This document shows, piece by piece, positions 43,598 to 54,714 of a stretch of 64,000 nucleotides of DNA. The translations under genes and the position numbers were made by a program. Each line of letters opens with the position of its first letter. The stretch's first letter is position 1. This stretch comes from Scilla litardierei. Lineage: Eukaryota > Streptophyta > Magnoliopsida > Asparagales > Asparagaceae. The stretch is from NCBI GenBank assembly GCA_030789695.1, contig CM061139.1, forward strand, positions 1 through 64,000. Direction: 5' to 3'. Under the pieces are notes generated by a model, which saw only the letters and a program-made list of their open reading frames with translations, ran no database searches and was not told the origin of the DNA.

Positions 43598-46022
43598 TGT
43601 AACGACTAGTTTTCATGTATTTGGATTAGCTATATTATATTATATGTTTTGGTGGATTTTCTCCTTATGCGTGGTTTTCGTCTCCGTAGCTTTCATTTTC
43701 GATCGTTTCGTCGCGTTTTCCTAGCTTCTTCCGTTGATCGTCGATTTCGGAGTAAGTCATTCGTGACGGGCTTCATATCGGTCATATCTTCTTGTTAGAT
43801 CAAGCCTAGGAGTCTTAGGAATCGATCCCGGAGCTTCGCGCTCTATTTCGGAACTTTTGGTGCACGTTAGCCGGTGTAAGAAGGGGAACCGACCGACTAG
43901 ATGACGATTTAGTCGGTCGGCAAACCTTCATGGACCGACTAGTTGGCTTTGTTAATTTCTCAGGAGTTACTGTTTATCGTTAGTCGGTCTAAGAACATTG
44001 GTCGACTGACTAGGTTGCAAACTAGTCGGTCAGTAATCGTTCTTTAACCGACTAGCTCTATGATCATTTTTGACACCAAGTACTATTCATTCTTAGTCGG
44101 TCTAAGAACGTTCATCGACCGACTAGATGACAAACTAGTCGGTCAGTAGTTGTTCTTTGACCGACTAAATCTAAATCCTATTTTTGTACAGGAGTTACTG
44201 TTTGGACTTAGTCGGTCTGCGTTGGTCAACCGACCGACTAGTTCCCAAACTAGTCGGTCAGTGGTTGTTCTTTGACCGACTAACTAGTGTCGAACCCCTA
44301 ATTTTTGGGCAGCCGCCAGCACTCTCTATTTAAACCCCACCCACGATTTCTTTCACCCCTCATTCATTCCCCTGAGCCTCCTTCTTCCCCAAACCACTCT
44401 CCAATATTTCTCCAAGCCATTCCTCCTCCCTTGGAGTTTCCCTCTCCATTTTGGTCTACCACCATGCCCTAGGCCATCTCCAACCCCCAAAAATCCCCAA
44501 AATCCCATTTCTCCAGATTTCCCCATCCTTTCCAGATCTGAACCCTAGGTTCCCCGGAGTGTTTCTTCCGTTGCCGTGCTTGCTCGGCATCGTTCTTCCG
44601 CTTCCTATACGGTAATAAATCGATCTCTTAATGTTCTCTTAACCCATTTGTGATTTTGTGAAACCCTAATGAAATGAATGTTGTTTTGATGATTATTTCT
44701 CCATAACAGCGACTTCCCCGTAGATTAGCGTCCGTGAGACGAACCTTCGTGATCGTCATCCTCGGTGCTAGGCAAGTGAAACTTGCCACTTAGGGTTTTG
44801 GGCCATGTCTTAGGCCATTTGCTTGTTGTAGGCGTAAAAGAGACTAGGCGACAAAATGATACTCGCCTAGGCGCAAATTTAGGAACTAGCTTGACAACGA
44901 AGCTAGATCCGACATTTATCATGTTGCACAACTACCATGTCATGTTTAATTTCCATTAACGGTACGCAAACTAATTATCATGTCATTGCATTCTTTAAGT
45001 GTTCCCGTGATTGCGTAGCTCCGCTACATCTTGTGAAATGATTGAGGCTAGGTGCACCCCTATGCCAAATGGAATACGCTCATGGTTGTGATCCAGGAAA
45101 CGAGCTCTTGTGCGGGGTAACCCTGGCTCATTTACTGAGCTCATGTACAGGGACCATGGCTCGTCTACATGTGGGTATTGGGGTAAGAGTTAGCGGCCAA
45201 TCAACTGGGAGTCTGCCCGATCAGCAACTACAGTGGTAATGCGTAAACTCTGGGTTCTGGGGTAGTGTTAAGCAGACAATCAGCGTGAATGCCAAACCAT
45301 TCAGCTGTAAGGCGTAAACATCTACAAACAACTTGAAACGTGACTAGTGAAAAGATTGAGATCGTAAGTAGCTTGGCTACTCTTGACTTGTCCTGATAAA
45401 TTGTTCTCTTGTACTTAATGTTCACCATGTCTTATTTGTGCACTCATGTTATAACTACCATGTCATGCATACTATAACTGCTAGGTTGTTAGTTTGCCTT
45501 ACTTCCAGTTTCCTTGCCCAAGTCTTTTAGACTTGCTGACTTGTGCCCCTTTACTCTTTTGGGTGACACATAGATCCTGAGCCTGAGTACATTGTAGAGG
45601 ACGAGGTGTTTGCTGACGCCGAGCCCGAGCCTGTGTTTGGCGAGGAGTACGTGGACACTTGGGACCAGTCCTAGTGTCTTCATTGAGCTTTTCCTTTTTG
45701 TTTAGACTGATGTTTTGTTGTCGGTGCGTAGCACCTATACTTGGCTACGTTGTTCCTTTTGTTGGCCTTGTTCTGGGCCTTTAGACTCTTTCTTTTAGCC
45801 TGGCGGCTTTTCTGGATGTTGAACTTAATTTTCATGTTGGACCTTTTATGAGATTTGAGATTTTATTTCTGTCTCTCCTTGTGTTATTATTGTTGTTCCG
45901 TTTGTGGTTACAGGGACCTGCTTATGTTTTATTGACGCTTATCAGGTTTGGGGCTTCACAGCTCCACTCTCGTGCGGACCTTTTCACGTCTTGCCTCCAT
46001 TTTAGGGAAGCGGGGCGTGACA
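43598..46022 (+). repeat. Tekay-type 3' LTR (2,425 bp)
   Basis: Starts TGTAACGACTAG and ends GGGAAGCGGGGCGTGACA, the same 3' end as the solo LTR at 1769-4712. A cluster of CCGACTAG/CTAGTCGG motifs occupies 43880-44285, and a TATA-like CTATTTAAACC lies at 44325. AAACCCTAG and pyrimidine-rich leader sequence follow. The next five bases are CGATC (46023-46027), the expected TSD if the 5' LTR were found. Small frames inside are not genes. Confidence 0.85.
43880..44285. repeat. CCGACTAG / CTAGTCGG inverted-motif cluster
   Basis: About fifteen copies in alternating orientation (for example 43890, 43912, 43933, 43983, 44024, 44048, 44096, 44122, 44134, 44160, 44208, 44235, 44251, 44276). Pairs often lie 10-20 bp apart, as in CCGACTAGATGAC then ACTAGTCGGTC, which would form hairpins. 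Spacer sequence is not repeated. Confidence 0.9.
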
Positions 46023-46339
46023 CGATCCCTCACTCCCACCTCGCTTCGCGAGGGAGACGGGCTGGGAATTGAACAAGCTGGAGACGAATTAGTTACCGCC
46101 TCGTCCAGGCGACCAGGCTCGATGAATCGACGATCAACCGACCACCGGGCCTCAGGGGACTGACCCCGTCGGAGCGAAAGTCCCCATCGAGTGAGGTTGG
46201 ACAAACGAGAATACCAGAGAGAGAAGAGAAAAGCCCGCCGATCAACCCCCGCCCCCAGCTCGACAGGGACTCGGGCGAGCCCCCGGCACGACCATGCACG
46301 ATCACCACGGCTAGGCAAAAACTGTGTGAGCACAGGAGG

Positions 46340-47340
46340 ATGCCCGGGGGCGCCAGTGGCGACAGTTGTCCGCTATCCCGAAGGATAACCGAGGCACGGG
46401 TACCCTCCAGATTCAAGGTGCCGACATTGGAGAAGTATGACGGCACGGGCTATCCGGTATATCACGTGATGGACTATGAGGGGGTCATGGCGTTCCAGGG
46501 GGCCGACGACATCCTGCTCTGTAGGGGTTTTTATTCCACCCTTCAGAAGGAGGCCAGGAGTTGGTACCATAGCCTCCCCAACCGCTCCATTGACAACCTC
46601 GAGGACCTCTCCCAGTAATTCTGTAAATAATTCATGGCCGGTCGTCAGGTAAAATCGGATTCAGAACTACTGTTCAATGTGGTGCAGGGTCCTGGAGAAA
46701 CCCTAAGGCACTACATGCGTCGTTTCAACACGGAGCGACTGAATGTGGAGAGCTGCCCCGATCTGGTCTTCAAGACAGCCCTGAAGAAAGGGCTCCGACA
46801 TAGGGGCCTGAAGAAATCGTTACACAATGATCCTCCGAAGGACCTCGCCGGGGTCATAGCCCAGGCGGAACGCTACATGCTGACGGAAGAGGCATTATCC
46901 ATGGATGATAGGAGTCATCCAGCAGGGACCAGGCGGGGATCCAAGTGTGACGAGAGCGAGCGTCGCGGCCCTAAAGAGCATCGACAGGAGAAAAGGGCCA
47001 AAGGAAAGCAGCGTAGGGAAGAATCACGACACTCCCAGCTGAACACCGCGTCGGATGTCATCCTCACGCACGCCCAAAAGGAGGGACGCATTAACAGGCC
47101 GCCTCCGAGGATGAAGAGAGGCAGAAGAGACGAGAAAAAATATTGCAAGTATCACAAGGACAATGGCCATGACACCGACGACTGTTGGCATCTAAAGAAG
47201 GACATAGAGAAGCTGGTCAGCCGGGTTACTTGAAGAACTTCACCGACGACTCAGCCCCCGCCCCAGAGAGGGGACATCCATGCAGTTGGACAAGGGGAAG
47301 AAGGTGAACATGGTCTAGACGGCCATGCGCATCATCAATT
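46340..47340 (+). pseudogene. gag: Tat-3 gag
   Basis: Capsid protein gene in one frame from 46340 to about 47215 with two stops (46616 and 46625) that split the capsid core. Reads LEKYDGTGYPVYHVMDYEGV, LQKEARSWYHSLPNRSIDNL, MAGRQVKSDSELLFNVVQGP, RHYMRRFNTERLNVESCPDL, KGLRHRGLKKSLHNDPPKDL, a basic linker (about 110-150 after the stop) and the intact knuckle CKYHKDNGHDTDDCWHL (C-x2-H-x4-H-x4-C). A frameshift near 47215 puts the tail (YLKNFTDDSAPAPERGH) in the next frame. Homologous throughout to Tat-1 gag at 733-1688. Upstream 46023-46339 is unassigned, with no primer site. Confidence 0.88.
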
Positions 47341-47559
47341 GAGCAGACGGGACGATCAATCGTCGCCTCGCCAGGGCTAGGCTAGCTTGCCATTGCCTCA
47401 TCCGTTTTTTGTTTTCCTCCAAATTTACATCCAGGTTCAAGAAATGGGAAGAGAACTTTGTTAGTACAGTTATGTCTCCCCCACGTCGTCTGGCTGGGCA
47501 ACTGATTGTAGAACAGGCAGAAAATCACCCCTCCGGAGGGAATGACGACACGATCGGTC

Positions 47560-48290
47560 GCAAGGCTGGGGGCCACCCCCCAGCAGGCCGATCATCGAGC
47601 CCGTCCGCAAGGCTGGGGGCAACTCCCCCAGCGGGCAGGATCATTGGATGGTCATAAGCCGAGGGGTAGCTCCCCTCGCCAACCAGCCAACCTGATTAAC
47701 CGTAAGGCTGGGGGCAACTCCCCCAGCGGGCTAATCACCAAGCCCGTCCGTAAGGCTGGGGGCAACTCCCCCAGCAGTGGGATCATCGGATGGTCATAAG
47801 CCGAGGGGTAGCTCCCCTCGCCGACCAGCCGACCTGATCAACCGTAAGGCTGGGGGAAACTCTCCCAGCAGGTTGATCACCAAGCCCAACCGTAAGGCTG
47901 GGGGCAACTACCTCAGCAGGTGGGATCATCGGATGGTCATAAGCCGAGGGATAGCTCCCCCGTCTACCAGCCAACCTGATTAACCGTAAGGCTGGGGGCA
48001 ACTCTCCCAGCAGGCTGATCACCAAGCCCGACCATAAGGCTGGGGGTAACTCCCCCAGCAGGCGGGATCATCGGATGGTCATAAGCCGAGGGATAGCTCC
48101 CCGCTGACTAGCCGGCCCGATCAACCGTACGACTGGGGGCAACTCCCCCAACAACATCACTGGTCGTAAGGCTCGGGGCAACTCCTCCAGCAGGTCGGAA
48201 CATCGGATGGGCATAAACCTGAGGATAACATCCCCAGCAGCCCGGACGATCCGATCGGTCGAGGGGCGGGGGCGATTCTCCCCACCTGGC
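47560..48290 (+). repeat. 47-bp tandem array of Tat-3 with three-unit higher order
   Basis: About sixteen 47-48-bp units. Two near-identical kinds, GTAAGGCTGGGGGCAACTCC and CATAAGCCGAGGGGTAGCTC, alternate 2:1. The second kind recurs at about 47653, 47796, 47939 and 48081, a period of about 143 bp. Each unit holds a hairpin (CTGGGGG-CAACT-CCCCCAG or CGAGGGG-TAGCT-CCCCTCG). The last units (48160-48290) are diverged. Array and gag are on the same strand. Confidence 0.92.
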
Positions 48291-48649
48291 AGGTTGATCC
48301 CTCGAACGACTATTAGACTAATGGCAAGCCCGTAGCTCGTAAGGCGATCACCCGACTGGCCTGAGGATCGTGAACAAGGGGAAAACCATAGCAAGTCGGT
48401 CGAGAGCATCTCAAAAGCCATAGACTATCGGGCTGATTGGCACGAGACACCGAGAACCCATCACACAACTGATGATGAAGGGATAACAACGAATCATCTT
48501 TCCTGACCGGGTCGGACGCGACTCAAAAAGATCCAGGGGCTCGCTCCACTATCGCTAGAACGCCCCGACAACAAGAAAAATAACAAAAGATGCATGGACC
48601 GACAAAAAAGCTTTATACATTACACCAAAAATTGTTTGTTATTACAAGC
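48291..48649. other. Spacer between array and antisense ORF
   Basis: About 360 bp with no repeat unit and no gene. The T-rich antisense 3' UTR of the reverse ORF probably lies here. Confidence 0.5.
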
Positions 48650-50842
48650 CGAGGGGAGAGGGGAACAAGAATAGAGAAGAGCTGCCTAAGGGCCCGGGCA
48701 TGGGAGGAAGCGTCCTCGGGAACCTCTCCTTGCTCGGAGAGTGGAGGATCTTCGGGGCCGGTCGGGGGTGGGGGAGCGACTGGCGGGCACGCTCCACGAA
48801 CCTATGAAAGGAGTCTCAGAAGACCCCCCACGATCCGGGGGGCCAGGAGGTCCTCATAGGAACTGAAAGCTTCTCTGAGAACCTCCGCGATTCGCGGCCT
48901 CAGGACCCCATCAAACCCCCTCTCCACCTCCTCGATGAACCGACTCGTCTGACGCAGGGCCCCCATCTCGTTCCAAAGCTCGCCCCTCTCTCGATGGAAC
49001 GCTTCTTCCGCCTTTTGGGCCGACCTCTGAGCGTCGGCCAGTGCCCTTGGAGGTCCCGCACCTCGGAGGCAAGCTCGTCCACCCGACGTCGAAGATGTCA
49101 GGCCTCAATGCGAGCCTCCTTCAGCGGCCACCTAGGCTGCCCCGGCCCTCAAGCGCTCCCGAGCCAAAGACTCCTCGAGGTCTTTCACCAAGGTTGCCCG
49201 ACGCTGTGCCTCAACGGCCATTACGGTGGCCTGCAAAGACGAAAATGTTACGCTAAGAGGAATCGAAGGGCATGGCTGAAAATAGCAAAGCGACCAAACC
49301 TGTTGAAGCTGCCAGACTAAAGAGTCTGACAGTTGGTCGGAGGGGCCATCTCCAGGAGAGAGCGGTCCCTCGGGAGGACGGAGCTCTGTGCCAGCTGGGT
49401 GGCCATTGCTTGGTCGATGAATACCGAGTCACTGAGTGTAACCTTGGGGCCCGCCGGGAGGTTCACCAGTGCACCACTAGCTCTCGCCAAGGACGGCTCG
49501 ACCGAGTAAGCAGGGGTGGCCACAAGGCCCGCGGGAGGGTTTCACCAGAGGCGATCGACGCTCCGTGAGCCGTGGAAGGGTGGACTTCCCCACTATCCCT
49601 CCTCCTCTTCCTCTCGCTGGGCCCCGCGGACTTCGGTGGGGAACGCTTCCACCCTACGCCGCGACTGCCCATGGGCATACGAGGTACCAGCCCAACGCCC
49701 TCGTTGCCTCCCTCTTCATGGACGGAGCAGGAGGGTTCGGCAGCCATAGCCTCCACTACGGGGAGATCCATCACGACCGGGGCGAGCGGTGTGGCCGCGG
49801 CCATAGGCTCCAACCTTCCCACTGCAGGCTCGGCCTGACAAACCTCCTCCTCAACGGTGCGGCAGGGCGCTTGACCCGAAGGGTTCCCTCAGCTTCTGCT
49901 GGTTCCCCAGCGGATGAGCTCATCGATATTGCGGGTAAATTCATGCCCAGCCATCTCTGTAGAAGGAAGGAAGATCAGGATAAGCAAGAGGGAAAGCAGA
50001 AAGAAAAAGAGCGCCTACCGGGGGACCACATGACGGTCTTAAGGAGCAGGTTGTCCAGCAGAGACCAGACCGACCTCTCCTCTAGGGGAAGAGATGACAG
50101 AAGCCAGACAGCGGCCCGGTCAGCCTCGGAGAGGGTCAACGTCAAGTCATATTGACATAGCCCTCCCCAACCTGTCAAGATCTCGACGTCCCTAGGAAAA
50201 AACTAAAACAAATCTCGAGCTCCAATCCTCCATCCAACGGGACAGACCGAGCAAACACTCCATCCCTGCGTGGGCCCGGAGGTGCTGCCAGGACCCTTGG
50301 CCGACTGTCTGGACCCGGAAGTAGTGGAAGAGAAGGGGAAGAGACAGCTCTAAGCCATGGACGTGGCAGATCATGATGAACCCGGTCAGCACCATGATGG
50401 AGTACAGGGTCAACTGGCACAAGGCCACCATTAAGAATTCCATGACTTGGATGAGGAAAGGATGAAGAGGGAAGCGGAGTCCCAGACGAAACATCTCGAC
50501 ATAGACGTCGACCTCCCTGCTTCGAGGAAAGCAAATCTGCTCGTCGTTAAAAGGGATCCGGACGTCGTAAGGATGGTACAAATACTTTTCCCAGATCTCC
50601 GTAACCTTCGAGAAGGGGACCAGGGACGGCGACCTGAGGATCACCGAGGGAACGTCGAACCTCTCAGCGGCCCGAGCCACATCGTCACCGACAGGGCCCA
50701 CAAAAAGCAAACCCTTCCCTTTGTCCTGTACAAGGTGTGTCACCAGGGGTATGCTAGGCCCCGAAGACGGGGCGGCGCCGGACTCGGGCGCCAGAGGGAC
50801 CCCTGATCCCGGCGCAGAATCACCTATCCTAAGTGCAGCCAT
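48650..50842 (-). pseudogene. Tat-3 antisense ORF (putative gypsy-type transposon protein)
   Basis: Extra gene, opposite to gag. ATG at 50842. Residues 1-100: acidic/proline linker and AAERFDVPSVILRSPSLVPF. Residues 100-215: VDVYVEMFRLGLRFPLHPFL, LTGFIMICHVHGLELSLPLL and SRWMEDWSSRFVLVFS. This pattern (GL-x-x-PLHPF then FxxxCxxxGxxPSLPLF then WKxRFF) matches the Transposase_28-type domain of extra ORFs in plant Tat elements. A frame break near 50190 is followed by PSERKRRRDSGEVHP (49822-49463), a coiled-coil region (49082-48900) and a C-terminal FSSYEDLLAPRIVGGLL-like end near 48860-48800. Function unknown; regulation or antisense repression of gag has been suggested for such ORFs. At least three frameshifts. 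GTAACTTCC after an AAG just upstream of the ATG is a possible intron border. Confidence 0.72.
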
Positions 50843-51186
50843 GGGGCAAATGAAGGCGGAAGGAAGTTACCTTGAACCCGAAGGAAGATAAACAAAGGAG
50901 AGAAGGAGCTCGCAAGACCAGAATCAGGAAGAAAGGCGCGAAAGAATCGAAACCCGGAAGGCCGACTCCCTTATATGGAAGACAATCTCAGAATCGAGAC
51001 CGTCCGAAGAGGAACACGTGGCAGCATCTGAAGACCGACGACGCTTCGAATCCTGCACCGAGAGAAGGTCAAACGGGCCGCATCATGATGACCTCCATTT
51101 AATGGATTGGCCTCGACTGACGTGCCTGTCAAAATCCCCAAGAGTCACATCGCCCGAACCACCGGCAGAATCCGACCGGTTCGGAC

Positions 51187-51323
51187 GATGGGGGCAATTG
51201 ATACGACTATTTTGGAGAAGCCTAAGAGCAAGGGCACAAGCCCAGGCCTAGGACGGGAAGCCCACTAGCGGGATTTGGTCCATCCGATGAAGCCCACGAA
51301 AGGACTCGGAGTTATAGGGATCC
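51187..51323 (+). repeat. Tat-3 polypurine tract and start of 3' LTR
   Basis: GATGGGGGCAA (51187-51197) then TGATACGACTATTTTGG (51199). The LTR is interrupted at 51324 by the SIRE-like copia, whose left TSD is GATCC (51319-51323). The rest of the LTR would lie beyond the right side of the copia. Confidence 0.65.
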
Positions 51324-53120
51324 TGTTTATGGAGAAAACACTAGAAGGGGTTGAATAGTGTTTAAGCAATTTAAAACGATAGTAACACCAAATTAAAATG
51401 CTAACCAACAATATAGTGTGGAATTAGATTTGAACCCAAATAAGAAACAAATGCAAACACAATTATGTTTCTAGGGTTCGGATTACCCAAGTCACTTCCC
51501 GACTTGTTCCCGGTAATCCTACGTCCCTTCCACCCGGATACCTCCGGATACTCAAGTTAGAACCTACCTTGAGGTTTCCTTAAAATCCACTTGTAGCAAC
51601 CCTACAAGTGAAATCAAATACAATCGATGTCCTTGACTCCCATAACTTGGGAGCAAGCAAACCGCTCTCACAACCCGATAGCAAATTTAATATAAGAAGA
51701 TAATGAAATATGAAAGCAACACTTACAATCACCTATGCCTTGAAGTAGAACTTGAAGGAGTGGTGTGTTGTGTGTTGTAGACTCGCTTGGAAGAGAGGAG
51801 AAAGCACTTTCTCTTAACTGCACTAATTGCCTAGAGGATCACTCTTTGGTTCTAAGTTGGAGAGCAAGCGATCAAAGATTTGGAATTCTTAGGGCTTTGG
51901 ATTTGAGAGCTTTAAACTTTAGAATGAAAGCTTGAGATGAAAACTTGGAAGAATTGGTAACCTCTCAATGGAACAGTAGAAGCCCCATTTATAGGTTTCT
52001 TAAATCCACAAAACATTTTAGGCAAAAACTCTTTTGGAATCCGTGAGAAAATTCTCAACGGATAGAATCTGAACTCGCGACAGTCTACTGTTGAAGAAAC
52101 CACAGTCGACTGTTGCATAGTCAGTAAGGGTAGGTAAGAATTCATAACAGTAACTTACCACGTGGACAGTCGACTGATGAAGCAAAGACAGTCGACAGTT
52201 AAACCAACAGGCGACTGTAAATCCTTCTACAAGCGACTGGCCGAGAGATGGTAAGCAGAATGAAATCTAGAAATCTTGTAAGATAATAGGACAGACGACT
52301 GATGAGGATAATACAGTCGACTGTTAATTAGAACAGGCGATTGTAAATCCTTTTACAGACGACTGTCAAATACCCTGAGAATTTCCAGAGAGCTGAGTCA
52401 ATAAGTTGGCTCACAGACAGACGAATGTTGTAGCATACACAGTCGATTGATCCAAGGGACAGTCGACTGTATATTCAACATAAGTCGACTGGCCGTGAAA
52501 GTCAGATCAACAAAATTTGGGCAGAAGATAGACATGCGACTGATTTACAAAACACAGTCGACTGTCACTAGGACAGGCGCCTGTGAATCGTTCAGCAATA
52601 GCCTGTGCGAAATAAACAGAGATGCCCAAAACTAGATTGTAAAAGTTTATGCATAACAGACGACTGTAGAACAAAACACAGTCGACTATTTTTGATGCAG
52701 ATGACTGTAAAACGTTCAGCAGTCAACTGTTATAAACAATCCAAGCACAATCACTAAAGAAATGAACTGGGGTCAAAGGACAAATGATCTAATGAAGTCC
52801 TAAGACAGAAATGAAGATGTGTGTGAGTGCTCCATCATTGTTCTACTTCTAAGCTACATACTAGAAGAGATAAAAGAAAATTACAATGACGAATTCTCTC
52901 TTCTATCCATCGTATGAGCTTGAAGACTTCATGGAGCTTCAATCAACATCTACAATCACCCAATCCATTTTCATTTGCCTTCACTTTAAGAGTCATCAAT
53001 TGCTTGTAGATCTTCATAAATAGCTTAGGCAATAGATTAACTGCAAAATAGGGGATTAGTCACAAGTATTTATGTTTGCTCATCATTAACACCAAGTAGG
53101 GAGAAGTCCAATACTCAACA
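51324..53120 (-). repeat. SIRE-like 3' LTR (1,797 bp)
   Basis: In minus orientation it starts TGTTGAGTATTGGACTTC after the purine tract AAAAAGGGGAAGAA and ends CTTCTAGTGTTTTCTCCATA then AACA, a classic plant copia LTR end. Left TSD GATCC (51319-51323). It contains about 20 copies of ACAGTCGACTGT or variants at 52078-52745. No coding region. Confidence 0.88.
52078..52745. repeat. ACAGTCGACTGT palindrome cluster
   Basis: About twenty copies, among them perfect 12-mers at 52101, 52313 and 52461, with many single-base variants (ACAGACGACTG, ACAGGCGACTG, CAGTCGATTG). Spacing 15-60 bp; intervening DNA is unique. A second cluster of twelve is at 56775-57125. Confidence 0.92.
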
Positions 53121-53135
53121 TTCTTCCCCTTTTTG
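53121..53135 (-). other. SIRE-like polypurine tract
   Basis: Minus-strand AAAAAGGGGAAGAA directly before the LTR start TGTTGAG. The words AAATCATCATCAAAAAG upstream are typical of this lineage. Confidence 0.85.
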
Positions 53136-53762
53136 ATGATGACAAACAAACATAAACAAAAAGATAAATAATTGTGCGCAATGAAAACTTACTCCCCCTA
53201 TATAGATGCCAATCAAGTTAGTCAACAAATAATAGGGCATCTACATATCAATTGAAGCAAATGAGTAAGATACGCATGATTTTAAATCAAGAAATCTAGG
53301 AATTAAAATCCCTATTCATTGTAATCTTTCTCCCCCTGAATCTAAGGGAATTTCAATCTTAGATTTAAAGTGTTAGAACATACTTAGCACATTCATTATG
53401 AATCTTGTATGTTTATTTCTCTCCCCCTATGGCATTATCCAAAAAGGTGTCGTGCTAAATACTAACTAACAACAATCAAGGAGTATAAAGATATATTGAA
53501 TCAAAAAAAATCTCATAAAAGCACATCATATACTTATGTGAATAGAGGAATTGAAGTCCAATATCAACATTATAGATATACGAAATAAAAATAGTTTCAA
53601 AAATGCAGCACATCAGAGATAGCGTGAATAAACCAATATCAAATCCTATATTGTCTCATAAGCACATCATAAGAGAATAAATCATTCATGGAGACAATAT
53701 GGAAAACATCACACAGATAAGATAATCAGTTATACAAGGTGTGACACAAGATTAACCAGAAC

Positions 53763-53827
<65 letters not shown>

Positions 53828-54056
53828 AAAGTGATATGAGTACCTAGCATACGGACATCAACATGTCCAACCAAAAAAATACATCCATCATGATCACAAA
53901 AAAATACATCATGATGCCAAAAGTACATATCACATCAAGTATCTATCATAACATTAGCATACATCAGTAATCCATCACATCATCCAGATAAATGCTTAAT
54001 CCACCAAACACAGTGAAGACCCACCCATCCTAATAAAAAACAGACCAAAACAGAAT
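53136..54056. other. Copia interior between extra ORF and 3' LTR, with (TA)n
   Basis: A-rich non-coding sequence, with about 30 TA units at 53765-53825 and CATCA-rich words near 53870-53990. No gene. Confidence 0.7.
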
Positions 54057-54099
54057 CTAGGTTGTCGGGTGAGTGAGTAAACAGGCAACAGCTGCATCG

Positions 54100-54714
54100 T
54101 CAGTCAATGTGAATGATGGAAGGGTCCGAAGGATGTCCAGAAGAACGGAACATGTGCCTGGCAGAGCGTCGGGTAGGGTAAGCAGGAGTCTTCCTCTTGG
54201 AAGACGATGCATGAGTGGCAGACGATTCTGCAGGAGGAGGAACAGGGGTCTGGACAACAGGGGTCTGGACCAAAGAGGGTATAGGCACAAAGCCTGGAGG
54301 AGGAGGAACACGAGCAGGGGTAGTGTCCTCAGACTTGGAAACCAGAGCCTGAAGCTCGGCGGGGATGGGAAATCCATGACGCAAAAAGGATTTGTACTGA
54401 AGCTCCAACAGAAGGTTGAGTTTCTCGTCCATAGAAGTGGAAAGTTTCTCAAGAGCGGTGACACGATCACACAGTCGACCAAGAAGAAAGTCCTCGAGGG
54501 GAACTGAAGGTGGAGAACAAGGAGGAGGATCAGCTGGTTGAGAAGTGTGAACAGCAGCATCCTCAGAAGGGATGGGGTCACCGACAGTGATATGAAAAAA
54601 TTCTACAGAAGATGGAGGCGAGGTCGAAACCGAATCAGCGGGTTGACACAAAGGAGCCGGATCATTGAGGAAATCTAAAGAAGTATTAGGAAACATAACA
54701 CTGAAAGGATCCAT
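54100..54714 (-). CDS. Extra (env-like position) ORF of the SIRE-like copia
   Basis: 204 residues, ATG at 54714. N-terminal MDPFSVMFPNTSLDFLNDPA, then Pro/Ser-rich, a predicted coiled coil around residues 78-100 (CDRVTALEKLSTSMDEKLNL), LLLELQYKSFLRHGFPIPAE, and a Pro-rich then basic tail (SSKRKTPAYPTRRSARHMFR). SIRE elements often carry an additional ORF after pol with a coiled coil near its C-terminus; function unknown, and homology to viral envelope proteins is unproven. A splice-site-like CAG/GTAAG lies 5-14 bp upstream of the ATG. The frame is intact, in contrast to the broken pol. No signal peptide or membrane segment is obvious. Confidence 0.55.
   Translation of the reverse strand: MDPFSVMFPNTSLDFLNDPAPLCQPADSVSTSPPSSVEFFHITVGDPIPSEDAAVHTSQPADPPPCSPPSVPLEDFLLGRLCDRVTALEKLSTSMDEKLNLLLELQYKSFLRHGFPIPAELQALVSKSEDTTPARVPPPPGFVPIPSLVQTPVVQTPVPPPAESSATHASSSKRKTPAYPTRRSARHMFRSSGHPSDPSIIHID

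Larger units (their letters stand above)
46023..51323 (+). mobile_element. Tat-3: pol-less Tat-type gypsy element
   Basis: Left to right: gag (46340-47340), spacer, 47-bp array (47560-48290), antisense ORF (50842-48650, minus), polypurine tract (GATGGGGGCAA, 51187-51197) and the start of the 3' LTR (51199). No protease, RT or integrase lies between gag and the array, so it is non-autonomous and must use enzymes supplied by another element. The 5' end is cut by the Tekay LTR (no primer site seen) and the 3' LTR by the SIRE-like copia at 51324. Confidence 0.85.

Noticed and set aside
46093..46446. Minus-strand frames opposite Tat-3 gag
   Set aside because: Shadows of the gag frame. No family resemblance.
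49516..50155. Plus-strand frames such as 49565-50155 (196 residues)
   Set aside because: They are opposite to the minus-strand antisense ORF of Tat-3, whose residues match a known family. The plus frames are shadows.
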